DNA of 64,000 nt from Streptomyces sp. R302 (GTDB lineage: Bacteria; Actinomycetota; Actinomycetes; Streptomycetales; Streptomycetaceae): positions 394,866-458,865 of the forward strand of contig NZ_JABBGE010000006.1 of the NCBI RefSeq assembly GCF_012927245.1, in the 5' to 3' direction. The notes beneath the pieces were generated by a model. The model was given only the letters and a program-made list of their open reading frames with translations. It was not told where the DNA came from and searched no databases. How positions within the stretch are numbered: position 1 is the stretch's first letter; every line of letters starts with the position of its first letter. The translations under genes were made by a program, and so were the position numbers. Positions 17,001 through 24,685 of the stretch are shown here, piece after piece.

Positions 17001-19015
17001 TCGCCCGCGAACTCGCCAAGAGCGTACGGAGTTTCGAGGACGCGCGGGGCGCCGGCATGCTGCTCGGCGCGGTCAGCCGCGTGGACGACCTGTACTGCGC
17101 CACCAGGGACCGGTTCAGCTACCGGCTCGCCATGGAGATCGGCCAGGAGTTCGTCGAGAACGTCATGCGGCGCGAGCGCCGCCCCGCCATCGTCTACCAC
17201 CTGCTGCGCGGACTGTGGGAGGCGGGCGCGGACTTCCGGCAGGACATCGAGGAGGCGGCGCTGCGGCTCGTCGTCACCAGCATCCACAGCCAGCGCGGCA
17301 CCGCCCGCCCCTGGGGCCCCCGGCTCGCGATGCTGCTGATCCAGGACGAGTACTTCGGCGAGGCCTTCCTGAAGAGGCTCTCCGAGCGCCTGGACCGGAA
17401 GGTGCTGTGCGACCGGATGTCCCAGCCGGGGCTCGACCCGGAGAGCATGGTGCACACCCACCGCCTCGGGCTCGCGCTCGTACCCGACATCGGGGTGGAC
17501 TACGCCAAGCGGATCAACGTCGACCGGGCCGTACGTGCTCCGCTGCTGCGCGGCGCGAGCGACGTGGCGCAGAAGCTCCATGTGACGGCCGGCACGCTCA
17601 GGGCCGGCGGCCACGCCGACGCGACCCGCATCGTCCTGCACAACTTCAAGAAGGAGCACCCCCAGTGGGACTGGGCGGAGCAGCTCCAGGTCTGCCGCGG
17701 CATCGGCGCCTTCACCACCGCCCTCGGCCAGCTCCGCACCCTGGAGCCGGGCGCCGCGTCCACCGCCGTGGACGCCCTCGCCCGACCGCACGCCGGGCAG
17801 GAGCAGTCGCACCTGCGGGAGCTCGTCTTCCGCAGCGTCGCGCATCCGCCGCTCACCGCCGAGCTGCTCAGCGAGGTGGAACGCTGCGTCCCGGGGCTCG
17901 GCAGATCGGAGCTCGGGGCCCTACGGGGCGACCGTCGGTGGATGACGCTCGTCGACGCCTTCAAGTTCGACCAGGACCCGCTGACGCAGGGGCACGTCGG
18001 CCGGTCGCTGGCCCGGCTCGGGGTGACCAACCGCACCGAGGAGACCGAGTGGATGCACACCCTGGTCACCACCCGGTGGGAGTCCACCCTGCACCTCTTC
18101 GCCAGCCCGCGGGCGGTCAACGAGATGCTGACGCTCGCCCACATGTGGGAGCCGCAGTGGGGCGAGCAGCTGGCCGCCAGCGTCAACGTCGACCGGCTGA
18201 TCAACCGGATCCGTCTCGCGCTCCGCTCGGACCTCAAGGAGGTCCCCGGCCTGCTGCGGGCCCTGTGGCTGACCGGCGGCGAGGACGCCTTCGACGAGAT
18301 CCTCGGCCATGTGCTCGGCCTGCCCGGTGACCTCCTGGCGCACGCGCTCGGCCTCCACCAGGCGAGCAAGCTGCTGAAGGTGGCACAGACCGCGGACCGG
18401 TCCGTCGACTCCCTCGCGCAGGCGGTCGGACGGCTCATCGCGCAGGTGGCGGGCCGCGGCCTGGTCGTGGACGCGGAGGCCCACTGGAACGGCATCGGAT
18501 GGGCGGCCCAGGCCCTGCACGAGTGCGGGGCCCGACACTTCCTCCCCGACGTCGTCCCGGCGCTCCGGCCCAACACCGTGGCCCATCCGGCCGCGGTGGC
18601 CTGGGCCTCCGCGTGGCTGCCGGAGTCGGACTGGTCGACCGCGACGGTCGCGGAGGCCGTGGACTCCTTCGAGCGGTCCGGCACCCAGCACTGGTATCCC
18701 CAGGACACCTGCCGGGTCCTGATCGCCGCCGCGCGCGCCGGCCTGCTCCCGGCCACCGGCCCGCTGCCCACCCACTGGCAGCAGGCCACCGACGCGTACC
18801 CCGAACTCGTCACGCTGCTCACCCGCGAGGCGGACCACACCCCGGTCCTGCGCGCGCACTTCCGGACCCCGCCGATCGCCGGACGCCTGTGGAAGACGCT
18901 CGGCCCCGGCCTCTCCCACCACCTCTGCGAAAAGGAACTCCGCGCCGCCGTACACCGCCTCTGCCCCCGCCCACCGGCCCCGGGCACGAACCCGAAGGGC
19001 GCGCTCGACATCTGA
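14036..19015 (+). CDS. Giant P-loop protein with long helical tail (STAND-like)
   Basis: A 1659-residue cytosolic protein I cannot assign to a named family. Residues 1-200 are a mixed alpha/beta region. A P-loop lies at 370-377 (SGARNSGKT) and a Walker B-like strand follows at about 431-436 (LVVLEGLHAL). From about residue 550 to the end the protein is almost entirely helical, with many paired amphipathic helices (for example WAARAHPRKALQVLRLCRR and AILSWISLSLHFEG), resembling TPR/HEAT-type superhelical sensors. The NTPase plus long repeat tail suggests a STAND or Avs-like ligand sensor. It starts with GTG 33 bp after the caspase gene and is the last gene of the operon. It is a good candidate for the recognition component. 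Confidence 0.65.
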   Translation: MSDEKQSAPAAVRESSLAHELHMALHALATDLATSAVDRVRAESRLRTVVDLGKRSLDGGIPLPRRPFDFSGEEKPIGPGALVFEYAGEGATHLEEVLGELDAGLLDELFRLVARADDVKPGGGIPGPRPVGGMPLLLAPVDDWYVIAGADLVPAARDGAPASSPLPDSAAVDRALLAAEPLVAAVGRKPAGEAHPRVDAPYVLSPSTVAPDSAPPAVALSWIAAEGGLPDLGTLGVLALAGLSQDGDWLPPAGLEDARATAAEAGLDVLWRAADGWRLHRAGAVESDAEPTLLGAARLLWGEEWDAAVGRRAAQVLDEEGWRILHATGARDSEPGWSGPADARLVAFERSSFLLQRYHQRPLSRVIQSGARNSGKTVCAQQVVRQLEAAGWQTVVLSPDSHQLPSDGDLLPVVRAALTAAGVDTGRRKALVVLEGLHALEDGNIGEALECLGGLTVGVLALTRYVDGATNRWENHGVTAYVTLVPPEDVPDLARRMIRQAPGEYRVRADDTASVDLAVEACHGDLGVLADLLREEPADKPAAAGTLPDKGLGAGRVRARAQALCDGLDDEARAAVYLLAAVSWLDDGVPVARVAAVPEETRRALGVVVHQGLARIPSTVRTEALIAAASPDGLDAFPARLEAYVVGLFRDDDQPRLDALLRKCAAYAPERLALLLKLPSVREAITDWAARAHPRKALQVLRLCRRNSDADWTAAALPAVLQHLRRVDDLTVRDLTFGLSALWDDEFRLSETTEPADLVAWVGAPDGGLDTVLGRPSSLTDRHHLVGALLKLAGEGTTPTATVCDWLEARTEELARDADPANHRDLIAVRRMDDLIFAKSRQAREDNPATALRPFFKPAQRLLEVKPTKDRSLAAILSWISLSLHFEGTGDWDKIIEDYKSQLQAALAHSDAIQISQALFDLAQSNRGLCNRLLNHLKFGRTLVPVVKAAPPAEAAILISTVRNIHGGTLRTLLYQENRDGDLIADTRLARELAKSVRSFEDARGAGMLLGAVSRVDDLYCATRDRFSYRLAMEIGQEFVENVMRRERRPAIVYHLLRGLWEAGADFRQDIEEAALRLVVTSIHSQRGTARPWGPRLAMLLIQDEYFGEAFLKRLSERLDRKVLCDRMSQPGLDPESMVHTHRLGLALVPDIGVDYAKRINVDRAVRAPLLRGASDVAQKLHVTAGTLRAGGHADATRIVLHNFKKEHPQWDWAEQLQVCRGIGAFTTALGQLRTLEPGAASTAVDALARPHAGQEQSHLRELVFRSVAHPPLTAELLSEVERCVPGLGRSELGALRGDRRWMTLVDAFKFDQDPLTQGHVGRSLARLGVTNRTEETEWMHTLVTTRWESTLHLFASPRAVNEMLTLAHMWEPQWGEQLAASVNVDRLINRIRLALRSDLKEVPGLLRALWLTGGEDAFDEILGHVLGLPGDLLAHALGLHQASKLLKVAQTADRSVDSLAQAVGRLIAQVAGRGLVVDAEAHWNGIGWAAQALHECGARHFLPDVVPALRPNTVAHPAAVAWASAWLPESDWSTATVAEAVDSFERSGTQHWYPQDTCRVLIAAARAGLLPATGPLPTHWQQATDAYPELVTLLTREADHTPVLRAHFRTPPIAGRLWKTLGPGLSHHLCEKELRAAVHRLCPRPPAPGTNPKGALDI

Positions 19016-19525
19016 CTAGACGGAGCCGTACCCAGGCGGAAGACCACGGTTGTCCTCGAAAGGAAGCCGCGGATTGGGCGTGAAGGGCTTGGGCTCGGGG
19101 GGCTTGGGCTTGGGCTCCGGGGACTTGGGATGCTGATCTCCGGGCTTCGGCTTCGGAAGCTGATCGCCCGGCTTCGGCTTCGGCTCACCCGGCTTGGGGT
19201 GATGGTCTCCGGGCTTCGGCTTCGGATGCTGATCACCCGGCTTCGGCTTCGGCTCACCCGGCTTCGGATGCTGATCCCGGGGCTTCGGCTTCTGGTCACC
19301 GGGCTTGGGGTGATGATCCCCGGGCTTCGGCTTCGGATGCTGATCCCCCGGCTTCGGTTTCTGGTCACCGGGCTGGGGCTTCTGGTCGCCCGGTTTGGGG
19401 GGCTGGTCCGGGGGCTTGGGTTTGTCCTTGCCCTCCGGGGGCTTCGGCTTGTCCTTGGACTTGTCGTGGTCGGTCCGCTGGGAGCCGTCCTTGCCCTCCC
19501 GCTTGTCCTTCGACTGGTCACTCAT
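19016..19525 (-). CDS. Pro/Lys-rich repeat protein
   Basis: A 169-residue low-complexity protein. After an acidic/basic N-terminus (MSDQSKDKREGKDGSQ) it consists of about fifteen variants of a KPGDQ/KPGDH/KPGEP unit, and it ends with a more ordered PRLPFEDNRGLPPGYGSV. It has no signal peptide or membrane segment, so a disordered linker or nucleic-acid-interacting role is possible. Its start overlaps the stop of the upstream gene (19518-20027), so the pair is translationally coupled. Its stop abuts the stop of the giant P-loop gene on the other strand. Codon choice is consistent with a real gene, but the repeats make this hard to judge. Confidence 0.55.
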   Translation of the reverse strand: MSDQSKDKREGKDGSQRTDHDKSKDKPKPPEGKDKPKPPDQPPKPGDQKPQPGDQKPKPGDQHPKPKPGDHHPKPGDQKPKPRDQHPKPGEPKPKPGDQHPKPKPGDHHPKPGEPKPKPGDQLPKPKPGDQHPKSPEPKPKPPEPKPFTPNPRLPFEDNRGLPPGYGSV

Positions 19526-20027
19526 CGCTTCGTTCCAGCTGGGTCTCGTGGGTCTCGTGGGTCCCGTATGTCTCTTGGGTCTCGGGAGACGACGCTTCGC
19601 TCAGCGCATCGGTGATCCGGATGACGGAGCGGGGCAGTTCCCCTCCGTCCGCGGCGAGCATGTGCTGGGCGAAGCACAGACCCACCCGCCGCCTCGTGGC
19701 CTCGATGCGGGCCGTCTCCTCCGGCGAGGCGTCGTCGGGCGGGTACTCCACCAGTTCGTACGCCGCCGTGTCGCAGACGCGCCATGTCGCCTGCCGGCCT
19801 CCTTCCGCCCGGTCCGACGCGTCCGCCTCGGCCCACAGCTCGGAGAAGCGGCCCGACGCCACCGCGTCGGCCACCGCGCCGCGGTAGGGGCAGGCGTGAT
19901 CGGGGCTGATGGCCTCGCAGCGCGGCAGGCGGTCCGCGACGGCCTGATCAAGGTCAACCCGGCCCGCGTCAGCGGCTGGCAGCGGCAGTACCAGCAGGTC
20001 GAGGAGAGCTGAACGATCCTCGCGCAC
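19518..20027 (-). CDS. Hypothetical protein with uncertain start
   Basis: A frame of up to 169 residues with no family I recognise. The clear part is RCEAISPDHACPYRGAVAD, TWRVCDTAAYELVEYPP and EATRRRVGLCFAQHMLAAD, with spaced cysteines. The first 30 or so residues lie antisense to the integrase remnant at 19929-20012, so the original N-terminus may have been replaced when the element inserted. A later GTG (at GAVADAV) is a possible true start. The stop overlaps the start of the Pro/Lys-repeat gene, which suggests an operon of two. Confidence 0.45.
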   Translation of the reverse strand: MREDRSALLDLLVLPLPAADAGRVDLDQAVADRLPRCEAISPDHACPYRGAVADAVASGRFSELWAEADASDRAEGGRQATWRVCDTAAYELVEYPPDDASPEETARIEATRRRVGLCFAQHMLAADGGELPRSVIRITDALSEASSPETQETYGTHETHETQLERSDE

Positions 20028-20746
20028 TCGCCATTCCCGACTGGGAGACGCTGCAGGCCCTCGCCAAGGCCCTGGTCGCTCGCTCGCACAGCCAGTACCA
20101 GGGCTGGGGCGACGTGGTCACCTTCGCCGCCTCTACAGCAGCCCGCATCGGCGAGGTTTCAGGGGTCCGTGTCCGGGACATCGACACCGACAACTGGATC
20201 TGGACCGTCCGCCGGCAGACCACCCCCGCCCGCGGTGGGCTTGTCGACAAGGCCACCAAGGGCAAGCGCGCCCGCAAGGTGCCCCTCATCGAAGAAGTCC
20301 GACCGATGGTCGCCCAGCGCCTGCTCGCGGCCGGTGACAGCCCGGACGCCCGCGTCTTCTTCGGCCCTCGCGGCGGACGCATCTCTACGGCCGTCCTGCG
20401 TGACGCCACACACTGGGACGACATCGTGACCCAGCTCGGCTTCGAGCACCTTCGACGACACGACCTGCGCCACACCGGGCTGACGTGGTTCGCGGACGCC
20501 GGGGTCCCCCTTCACGTCCTGCGCAAAATCGCCGGGCACGGCTCACTGACCACCACCCAGCGCTACCTTCACCCCGACGCCGGCCAGATCACCGCAGCCG
20601 GTGCAGCCCTCTCCGCGCACCTCATGGTTCTCCGTGCACCTCGTTCGCTGCCTGTCACGGCAATGTCGCCGCCTGACCGGCGCCGACTCCCCTGGTCCCC
20701 AACTGGTCCCCAAAAACGATCAAGGGGCCGTTTCAGATCACTCTGA
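19929..20746 (+). pseudogene. int: Tyrosine recombinase (integrase), 5'-truncated and frameshifted
   Basis: The 5' fragment reads AVRDGLIKVNPARVSGWQRQ and stops at 20012 (TGA); the catalytic domain continues in another frame from about 20030. All catalytic residues are present: Arg in STAARIGEVSG, Lys in KATKGKRARKVPL, HLRRHDLRHTGL with its His/Arg, the later His in KIAGHGS and the Tyr in TTTQRYLHPDA. The N-terminal arm- and core-binding domains are missing. The gene points at the tRNA-derived repeat at 20693-20817, as integrase genes usually do next to their att site, but lies outside the island bounded by that repeat. Confidence 0.8.
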
Positions 20747-20817
20747 AACGTCCCCTGACCTGCGACTCATTCGAGTCGGGACGACAGGATTTGAACCTGC
20801 GACCCCTTGACCCCCAG
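20693..20817. repeat. Left att-like direct repeat (partial tRNA-Pro)
   Basis: The repeat starts TGGTCCCCAACTGGTCCCC and ends CTTGACCCCCAG, which is the anticodon loop of tRNA-Pro on the minus strand. It contains the T-arm, acceptor 3' strand and terminator hairpin of the tRNA but not its 5' half. It differs from the right copy at six sites, five of them in and around the hairpin. Confidence 0.85.
20724..20755. terminator. Hairpin terminator in the left att repeat
   Basis: GGGGCCGTTTCAGA pairs with TCTGAAACGTCCCC around a 4-base loop, with one mismatch. On the minus strand a T-rich stretch follows. It would end the integrase transcript and, in the intact copy, the tRNA transcript. Confidence 0.65.
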
Positions 20818-20931
20818 CCGCCAGCCCCCCGCGTTGCTGGAGGGCACGCTCGAAGTAGGCGGGTGCGAAGGGGGGCCGGGAGCATCGGATCCGGACAGCT
20901 GCCACGGGCAGCACGACCGAAGGAGGGATCC

Positions 20932-21912
20932 ATGACTGGCTCATGGCGTGCACTCCGGCGCCGGATTCTGACACCAAGCCACTCGGCCACTCGGCTCTCG
21001 ACTCGAGGCTTCCACGAGAAGAGTCCTGCGGCGCGCCAGCTCCTTGAAACCGTCGGCGAGACGTTCCTCACCGGCTACGCATACGCGGTGGAGGCCCGCA
21101 CCGGTGCCGAGGCCGAGACACGGCTGGAGCGGATACCACGGCAGTTCCGCGGGTTCGCCTACGAAGGTGCTGGAATGGGCTGCGCGATGCTCGACGGGCT
21201 GCCGTTCGGTACGGGCGGCAAGGTGGAGGATCTCCTCCACGGCCGCGGCAGCCGTCACCACTACATGGTGAACGTGGGCGTCGGATGGGCCATGGCCCGG
21301 CTGCCGCGTTTCCGCTGGAGCGCCGTCGCCCCGGCAGATCCGCTGCTGCGCTGGCTGGCGCTCGACGGTTACGGCTTCCACCAGGCATACTTCCAGACCC
21401 GGAAGTACGTGCACGAGCAGTACCAGGTGCCGGGCTTCCCCTGGCCGGCCGACGGGCCCCCCGGGTACTCCCTTCGCGTCATCGATCAAGGGATCGGCCG
21501 CGCCTCGTGGTTCGTCGGGGGCGCGGAGCCGGATGTGGTGGCCGATCTGTTCGACCGTTTCCCCGCGTCCCGACGGGCCGACCTCTACGCGGGCGCCGGG
21601 CTCGCCGCCTCGTACGCGGGTGGCGGGGACGAGGCGGACCTCGAAGCCTTCTGGAAGCGTGCGGGGCAGTACCGCCCGCAGGTGGCGCAGGGTGCCGCAT
21701 TCGCCGTGACCGCGCGGGTGGAGGCCGACCTGGTCGTCCCGCACACCGAGGTGGCAGCACGCTTCTTCTGCGGCCTCGGGGCGGAGCAGGTGGCACGGTT
21801 GTGCGACGAGGCGCGGCCGGACCCGGTCGAGGACGGAGAGGTGCCCGCGTACGAGGTGTGGCGCCGGCGCGTCGCCGAACAGGTCGTCGAAGTGCGCGAG
21901 GCACGGGCATGA
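20932..21912 (+). CDS. unbL: Enediyne biosynthesis protein UnbL/E3 (DUF1702)
   Basis: A 326-residue protein matching DUF1702, the E3/UnbL member of the conserved enediyne cassette. Typical stretches are WRALRRRILTPSHSATRLST, TVGETFLTGYAYAVEART, FRGFAYEGAGMGCAMLDGLP, LDGYGFHQAYFQTRKYV and IGRASWFVGGAEPDVVADL. Its chemical role is not established, but it always accompanies enediyne PKS genes and is needed for warhead formation. AGGAGGGATCC precedes the ATG. It begins only 114 bp inside the island's left repeat and overlaps the P450 gene (ATGA). It is unusually placed: far from E4, E5 and PksE and on the opposite strand. Confidence 0.85.
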   Translation: MTGSWRALRRRILTPSHSATRLSTRGFHEKSPAARQLLETVGETFLTGYAYAVEARTGAEAETRLERIPRQFRGFAYEGAGMGCAMLDGLPFGTGGKVEDLLHGRGSRHHYMVNVGVGWAMARLPRFRWSAVAPADPLLRWLALDGYGFHQAYFQTRKYVHEQYQVPGFPWPADGPPGYSLRVIDQGIGRASWFVGGAEPDVVADLFDRFPASRRADLYAGAGLAASYAGGGDEADLEAFWKRAGQYRPQVAQGAAFAVTARVEADLVVPHTEVAARFFCGLGAEQVARLCDEARPDPVEDGEVPAYEVWRRRVAEQVVEVREARA

Positions 21913-23291
21913 CCGGCGCGCGGACAGGAGTCGCACCGACCTCCCGGCCCCGGCGGCTCCCGCCGGGGCCGTCCCGTGCGATGACCGCGCAGCTGCTCTC
22001 CAGGATGGCCCGGGACCGTCTCGCCGTCATGACCTCGGTCGCCGGCACGTACGGAGACGCGGTACGACTGCCGCTCGGGCCCAAGACCCTGCTGTTCTTC
22101 AACCACCCCGATCACGCCAAGCACGTGCTCACCGACAACCACAGCAACTACCACAAGGGCATCGGCCTGGTACACGCGAGGCGAGCGCTCGGGGACGGCC
22201 TGCTGACCAGCGAGGGCGAGCTGTGGCGCAGCCAGCGCAGGACGATCCAGCCGGTCTTCCAGGCCAAGCGGATCGCCCGGCAGACAGGCGTGATCGGAGA
22301 GGAGGCCCTCAAGCTGGTGGCCCGCCTGCGCGAACGGGAGACCGGAGGGTTCGTCGACATCCGGGCGGCAATGACCGGCCTGACCCTGGGGGTCCTCGGC
22401 CGCACGCTTCTGGACGCCGACCTGGACGCCTTCGACACGATCGGTGAGTCTTTCGAGGCGGTTCAGGACCAGGCCATCTTCGACATGATGTCGTTGGGCA
22501 CCGTCCCAGCCTGGCTGCCGCTGGCACGGCAGCGGCGTTTCCGGCGTGCGCGCGCGGAGTTGGACCGGATCGTCGCCCATCTGGCCACGGAGCGCGCCGC
22601 TCACCCGGGGGGGGACGGCGACGACGTCCTGTCCCGGCTCGTCGAGTCGACGCGTCGGGACCGGGACCCGGCGGCGGGCCGACGCAGGATGCGGGACGAG
22701 CTCGTGACCCTGCTGCTCGCCGGCCACGAAACGACCGCCTCGACTCTGAGCTGGGCCTTCCATCTGCTGGACGAGCATCCTCTCGTCTGGGAGAGGGTTC
22801 ACCGGGAAGTGACCGAGGTGCTCGGCGGCCGGCTGCCCACGGCTGAGGACCTGCACCGCCTCACGTACACGACGATGGTCATCGAGGAGGTCATGCGGCT
22901 CTATCCGCCCGTCTGGATCCTGCCTCGCGCGGCCCAGGCGGCGGACGAGATCGGCGGCTTCCGGGTGCCCGCCGGGGCCGACGTGCTGATCTGCCCGTAC
23001 ACCCTGCACCGGCATCCGGCGTTCTGGGACGCCCCGGACCGCTTCGACCCGGAACGCTTCGCGCCCGACCGTTCCTCCGGGCGTCACCGGTACGCGTACG
23101 TTCCCTTCGGTGCGGGGCCGCGCTTCTGCGTCGGCAACAACCTGGGCATGCTGGAGGCCACCGTCGTGCTCGCCACCGTGGTCCGTGAGCTGAGGCTGAC
23201 CAAGGCTCCCGGGCACGTGGTGAGGCCCGAACCCATGCTGACGCTGCGCGTGCGCGGCGGGCTGCCGATGAGCGTGCGGTCGGTCGTGTGA
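21909..23291 (+). CDS. Cytochrome P450 of the enediyne cluster
   Basis: A 460-residue class I-like P450. The I-helix motif is LLLAGHETTAS, the ExxR motif is in VIEEVMRLYPPVW, and the heme loop FGAGPRFCVGNN places the thiolate Cys at 407. It is cytosolic and needs ferredoxin partners encoded elsewhere. The start overlaps the E3 stop, so it is cotranscribed with it. P450s (E7 type) belong to the enediyne-associated gene set, so oxidation of the nascent core or a peripheral group is likely; the exact step cannot be told. Its TGA is the first triplet of the inverted repeat flanking the IS30 element. Confidence 0.88.
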   Translation: MTGARTGVAPTSRPRRLPPGPSRAMTAQLLSRMARDRLAVMTSVAGTYGDAVRLPLGPKTLLFFNHPDHAKHVLTDNHSNYHKGIGLVHARRALGDGLLTSEGELWRSQRRTIQPVFQAKRIARQTGVIGEEALKLVARLRERETGGFVDIRAAMTGLTLGVLGRTLLDADLDAFDTIGESFEAVQDQAIFDMMSLGTVPAWLPLARQRRFRRARAELDRIVAHLATERAAHPGGDGDDVLSRLVESTRRDRDPAAGRRRMRDELVTLLLAGHETTASTLSWAFHLLDEHPLVWERVHREVTEVLGGRLPTAEDLHRLTYTTMVIEEVMRLYPPVWILPRAAQAADEIGGFRVPAGADVLICPYTLHRHPAFWDAPDRFDPERFAPDRSSGRHRYAYVPFGAGPRFCVGNNLGMLEATVVLATVVRELRLTKAPGHVVRPEPMLTLRVRGGLPMSVRSVV

Positions 23292-24685
23292 TCCGTGTGT
23301 GAGGGAGCCCCCGGCCCTCCCCTTGAGTTCTGGTAGTCGTTGCAACACCCCAGCTCAAGGGGAGTCATGGACGTTGAGATCCGGAAGAACCGGGGTTAAC
23401 CGACCGGGAAGAGGGTGACCCGGGAGCGGGCCGCACACTTCCAGCTCATGCAGCAGGGCTACAGCACCCGGGAAGCAGCACGGATCGTCGGGATCAACCT
23501 GCGCACCGGCAAGCGGTGGCGCAACGGTTGGCACTCGCCGCCCGGCGGTAGGAAGGCGGTTCGTCCGATCTCCCCGGAGCCGGGGCAGACCCCGGCAGCG
23601 GGGTGGAGAAACCGCCTTCCCCACCGTCGCGACACCTCCGCCGGTGCGACCGCATCCACACAGCCGACCGGCTGCGCGAGAAGGTATCCGTCCGGCAGAT
23701 CGCCGCCGAGCTGGGCCGCAGCCCCTCGACCATCGGCCGGGAGACACGGCGCAACCGTCGGCCCATGCCCAAGGCGGCTTCACCTACCAGCCCTTCCACG
23801 CCCACCGCCGGGCCGAGCGCCGACTCGCCCGCCCCAAGGCGGGCAAGATCGGCCAGAACCCTGAGCTGCGAGACTTCATCCAGGACACCTCGCACGCCGG
23901 TGGAGCCCCGAGCAGATCTGCCAGGCCCTGCGGGCCCGCTTCCCCGACCGGCCGGAGATGCACGTGGTCCACGAGATGATCTACCAAGCCCTCCGCGTCC
24001 AAGGCCGCGGTGAACTCCGCCGGCAACTGACCCGAGCCTGTCGGACCGGCCGGGCTATGAGACGCCCTCACCGCCACGCTGCCAAGCGCATCAGCCGACC
24101 GGCCAAGAACATGGTCGTAATCAGTCAGCGGCCCGCTGAAGCAGCCGACGGGGCCGTACCGGGGCACTGGGAGGGCGACCTGATCATCGGCAGGAACGGC
24201 AAGTCCGCCATCGGCACTCCGGCCGAACGCTCCACCCGCTACCTGATGCTCGTCCGCCTGCCCGCCGGCCACACCGCCATCGCCACCCGCGACGCGCTCG
24301 CCACGACCGTCCAGAGCCTTCCACGGCATCCCTGGCGGTCCCTGACCTGGGACCAGGGCTCGGAGATGGCCGGCCATCGGCCGTTCACCGTCGCCACCGA
24401 CATCCCAATCTACTTCTGCAACCCGGCCAGCCCCTGGCAACGCGGCTCGAACGAGAATACGAACGGCCTGCTGCGGCAGTACTTCCCCACGGGCACCGAC
24501 CTCGCGGCCCCCACCCCCGAGGACCGGTCGTCGCCGAGCTGAACAGCCGGCCACACAAAACACTCGGCTGGGAAGTCCCAGCCGAGCGTCTCGCTAAGCT
24601 CCTGGCCACAGCCAGTTGATCACTTGTGTTGCAACGACCCCTGGAATTCACCGATTCGGCTGGGGCCTCCCTCACGCACGGATCA
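23289..24685. mobile_element. IS30-family insertion sequence (degenerate)
   Basis: The inner terminal repeats are 23325-23347 and 24627-24649, sharing GTCGTTGCAACA and more loosely the preceding 11 bases. The inverted similarity continues outward for 59 bp in total on both sides (about 43 matches), to TGATCCGTG at each end. The transposase inside is broken by several frameshifts. It sits exactly between the convergent P450 and flavin reductase genes and so does not interrupt either. Confidence 0.75.
23367..24619 (+). pseudogene. IS30-family transposase, frameshifted
   Basis: Segments of one transposase appear in several frames. They are an N-terminal HTH (FQLMQQGYSTREAARIVGIN), a second HTH (VSVRQIAAELGRSPSTIGRE), TYQPFHAHRRAERR, and a DDE catalytic domain with HWEGDLIIG, LTWDQGSEM and PASPWQRGSNENTNGLLRQ. 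The true C-terminus is HKTLGWEVPAERLAKLL. An early stop follows ATGGACGTTGAG at 23367, and at least three further frame changes are needed. No functional transposase can be made. Confidence 0.85.

Noticed and set aside
10808..17845. A very long open frame of more than 2300 codons on the minus strand
   Set aside because: It lies wholly antisense to the hydrolase, caspase and giant P-loop genes, has no domain signature, and is the usual artefact of GC-rich codon bias.
19080..19480. Regularly repeated DNA units that could look like a CRISPR array
   Set aside because: The repeats are short, in frame and encode KPGDQ-type protein units; there are no unique spacers and no cas genes.
20761..20830. 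A second functional tRNA-Pro gene
   Set aside because: Only the 3' half is present; the 5' half after the anticodon loop does not match a tRNA.
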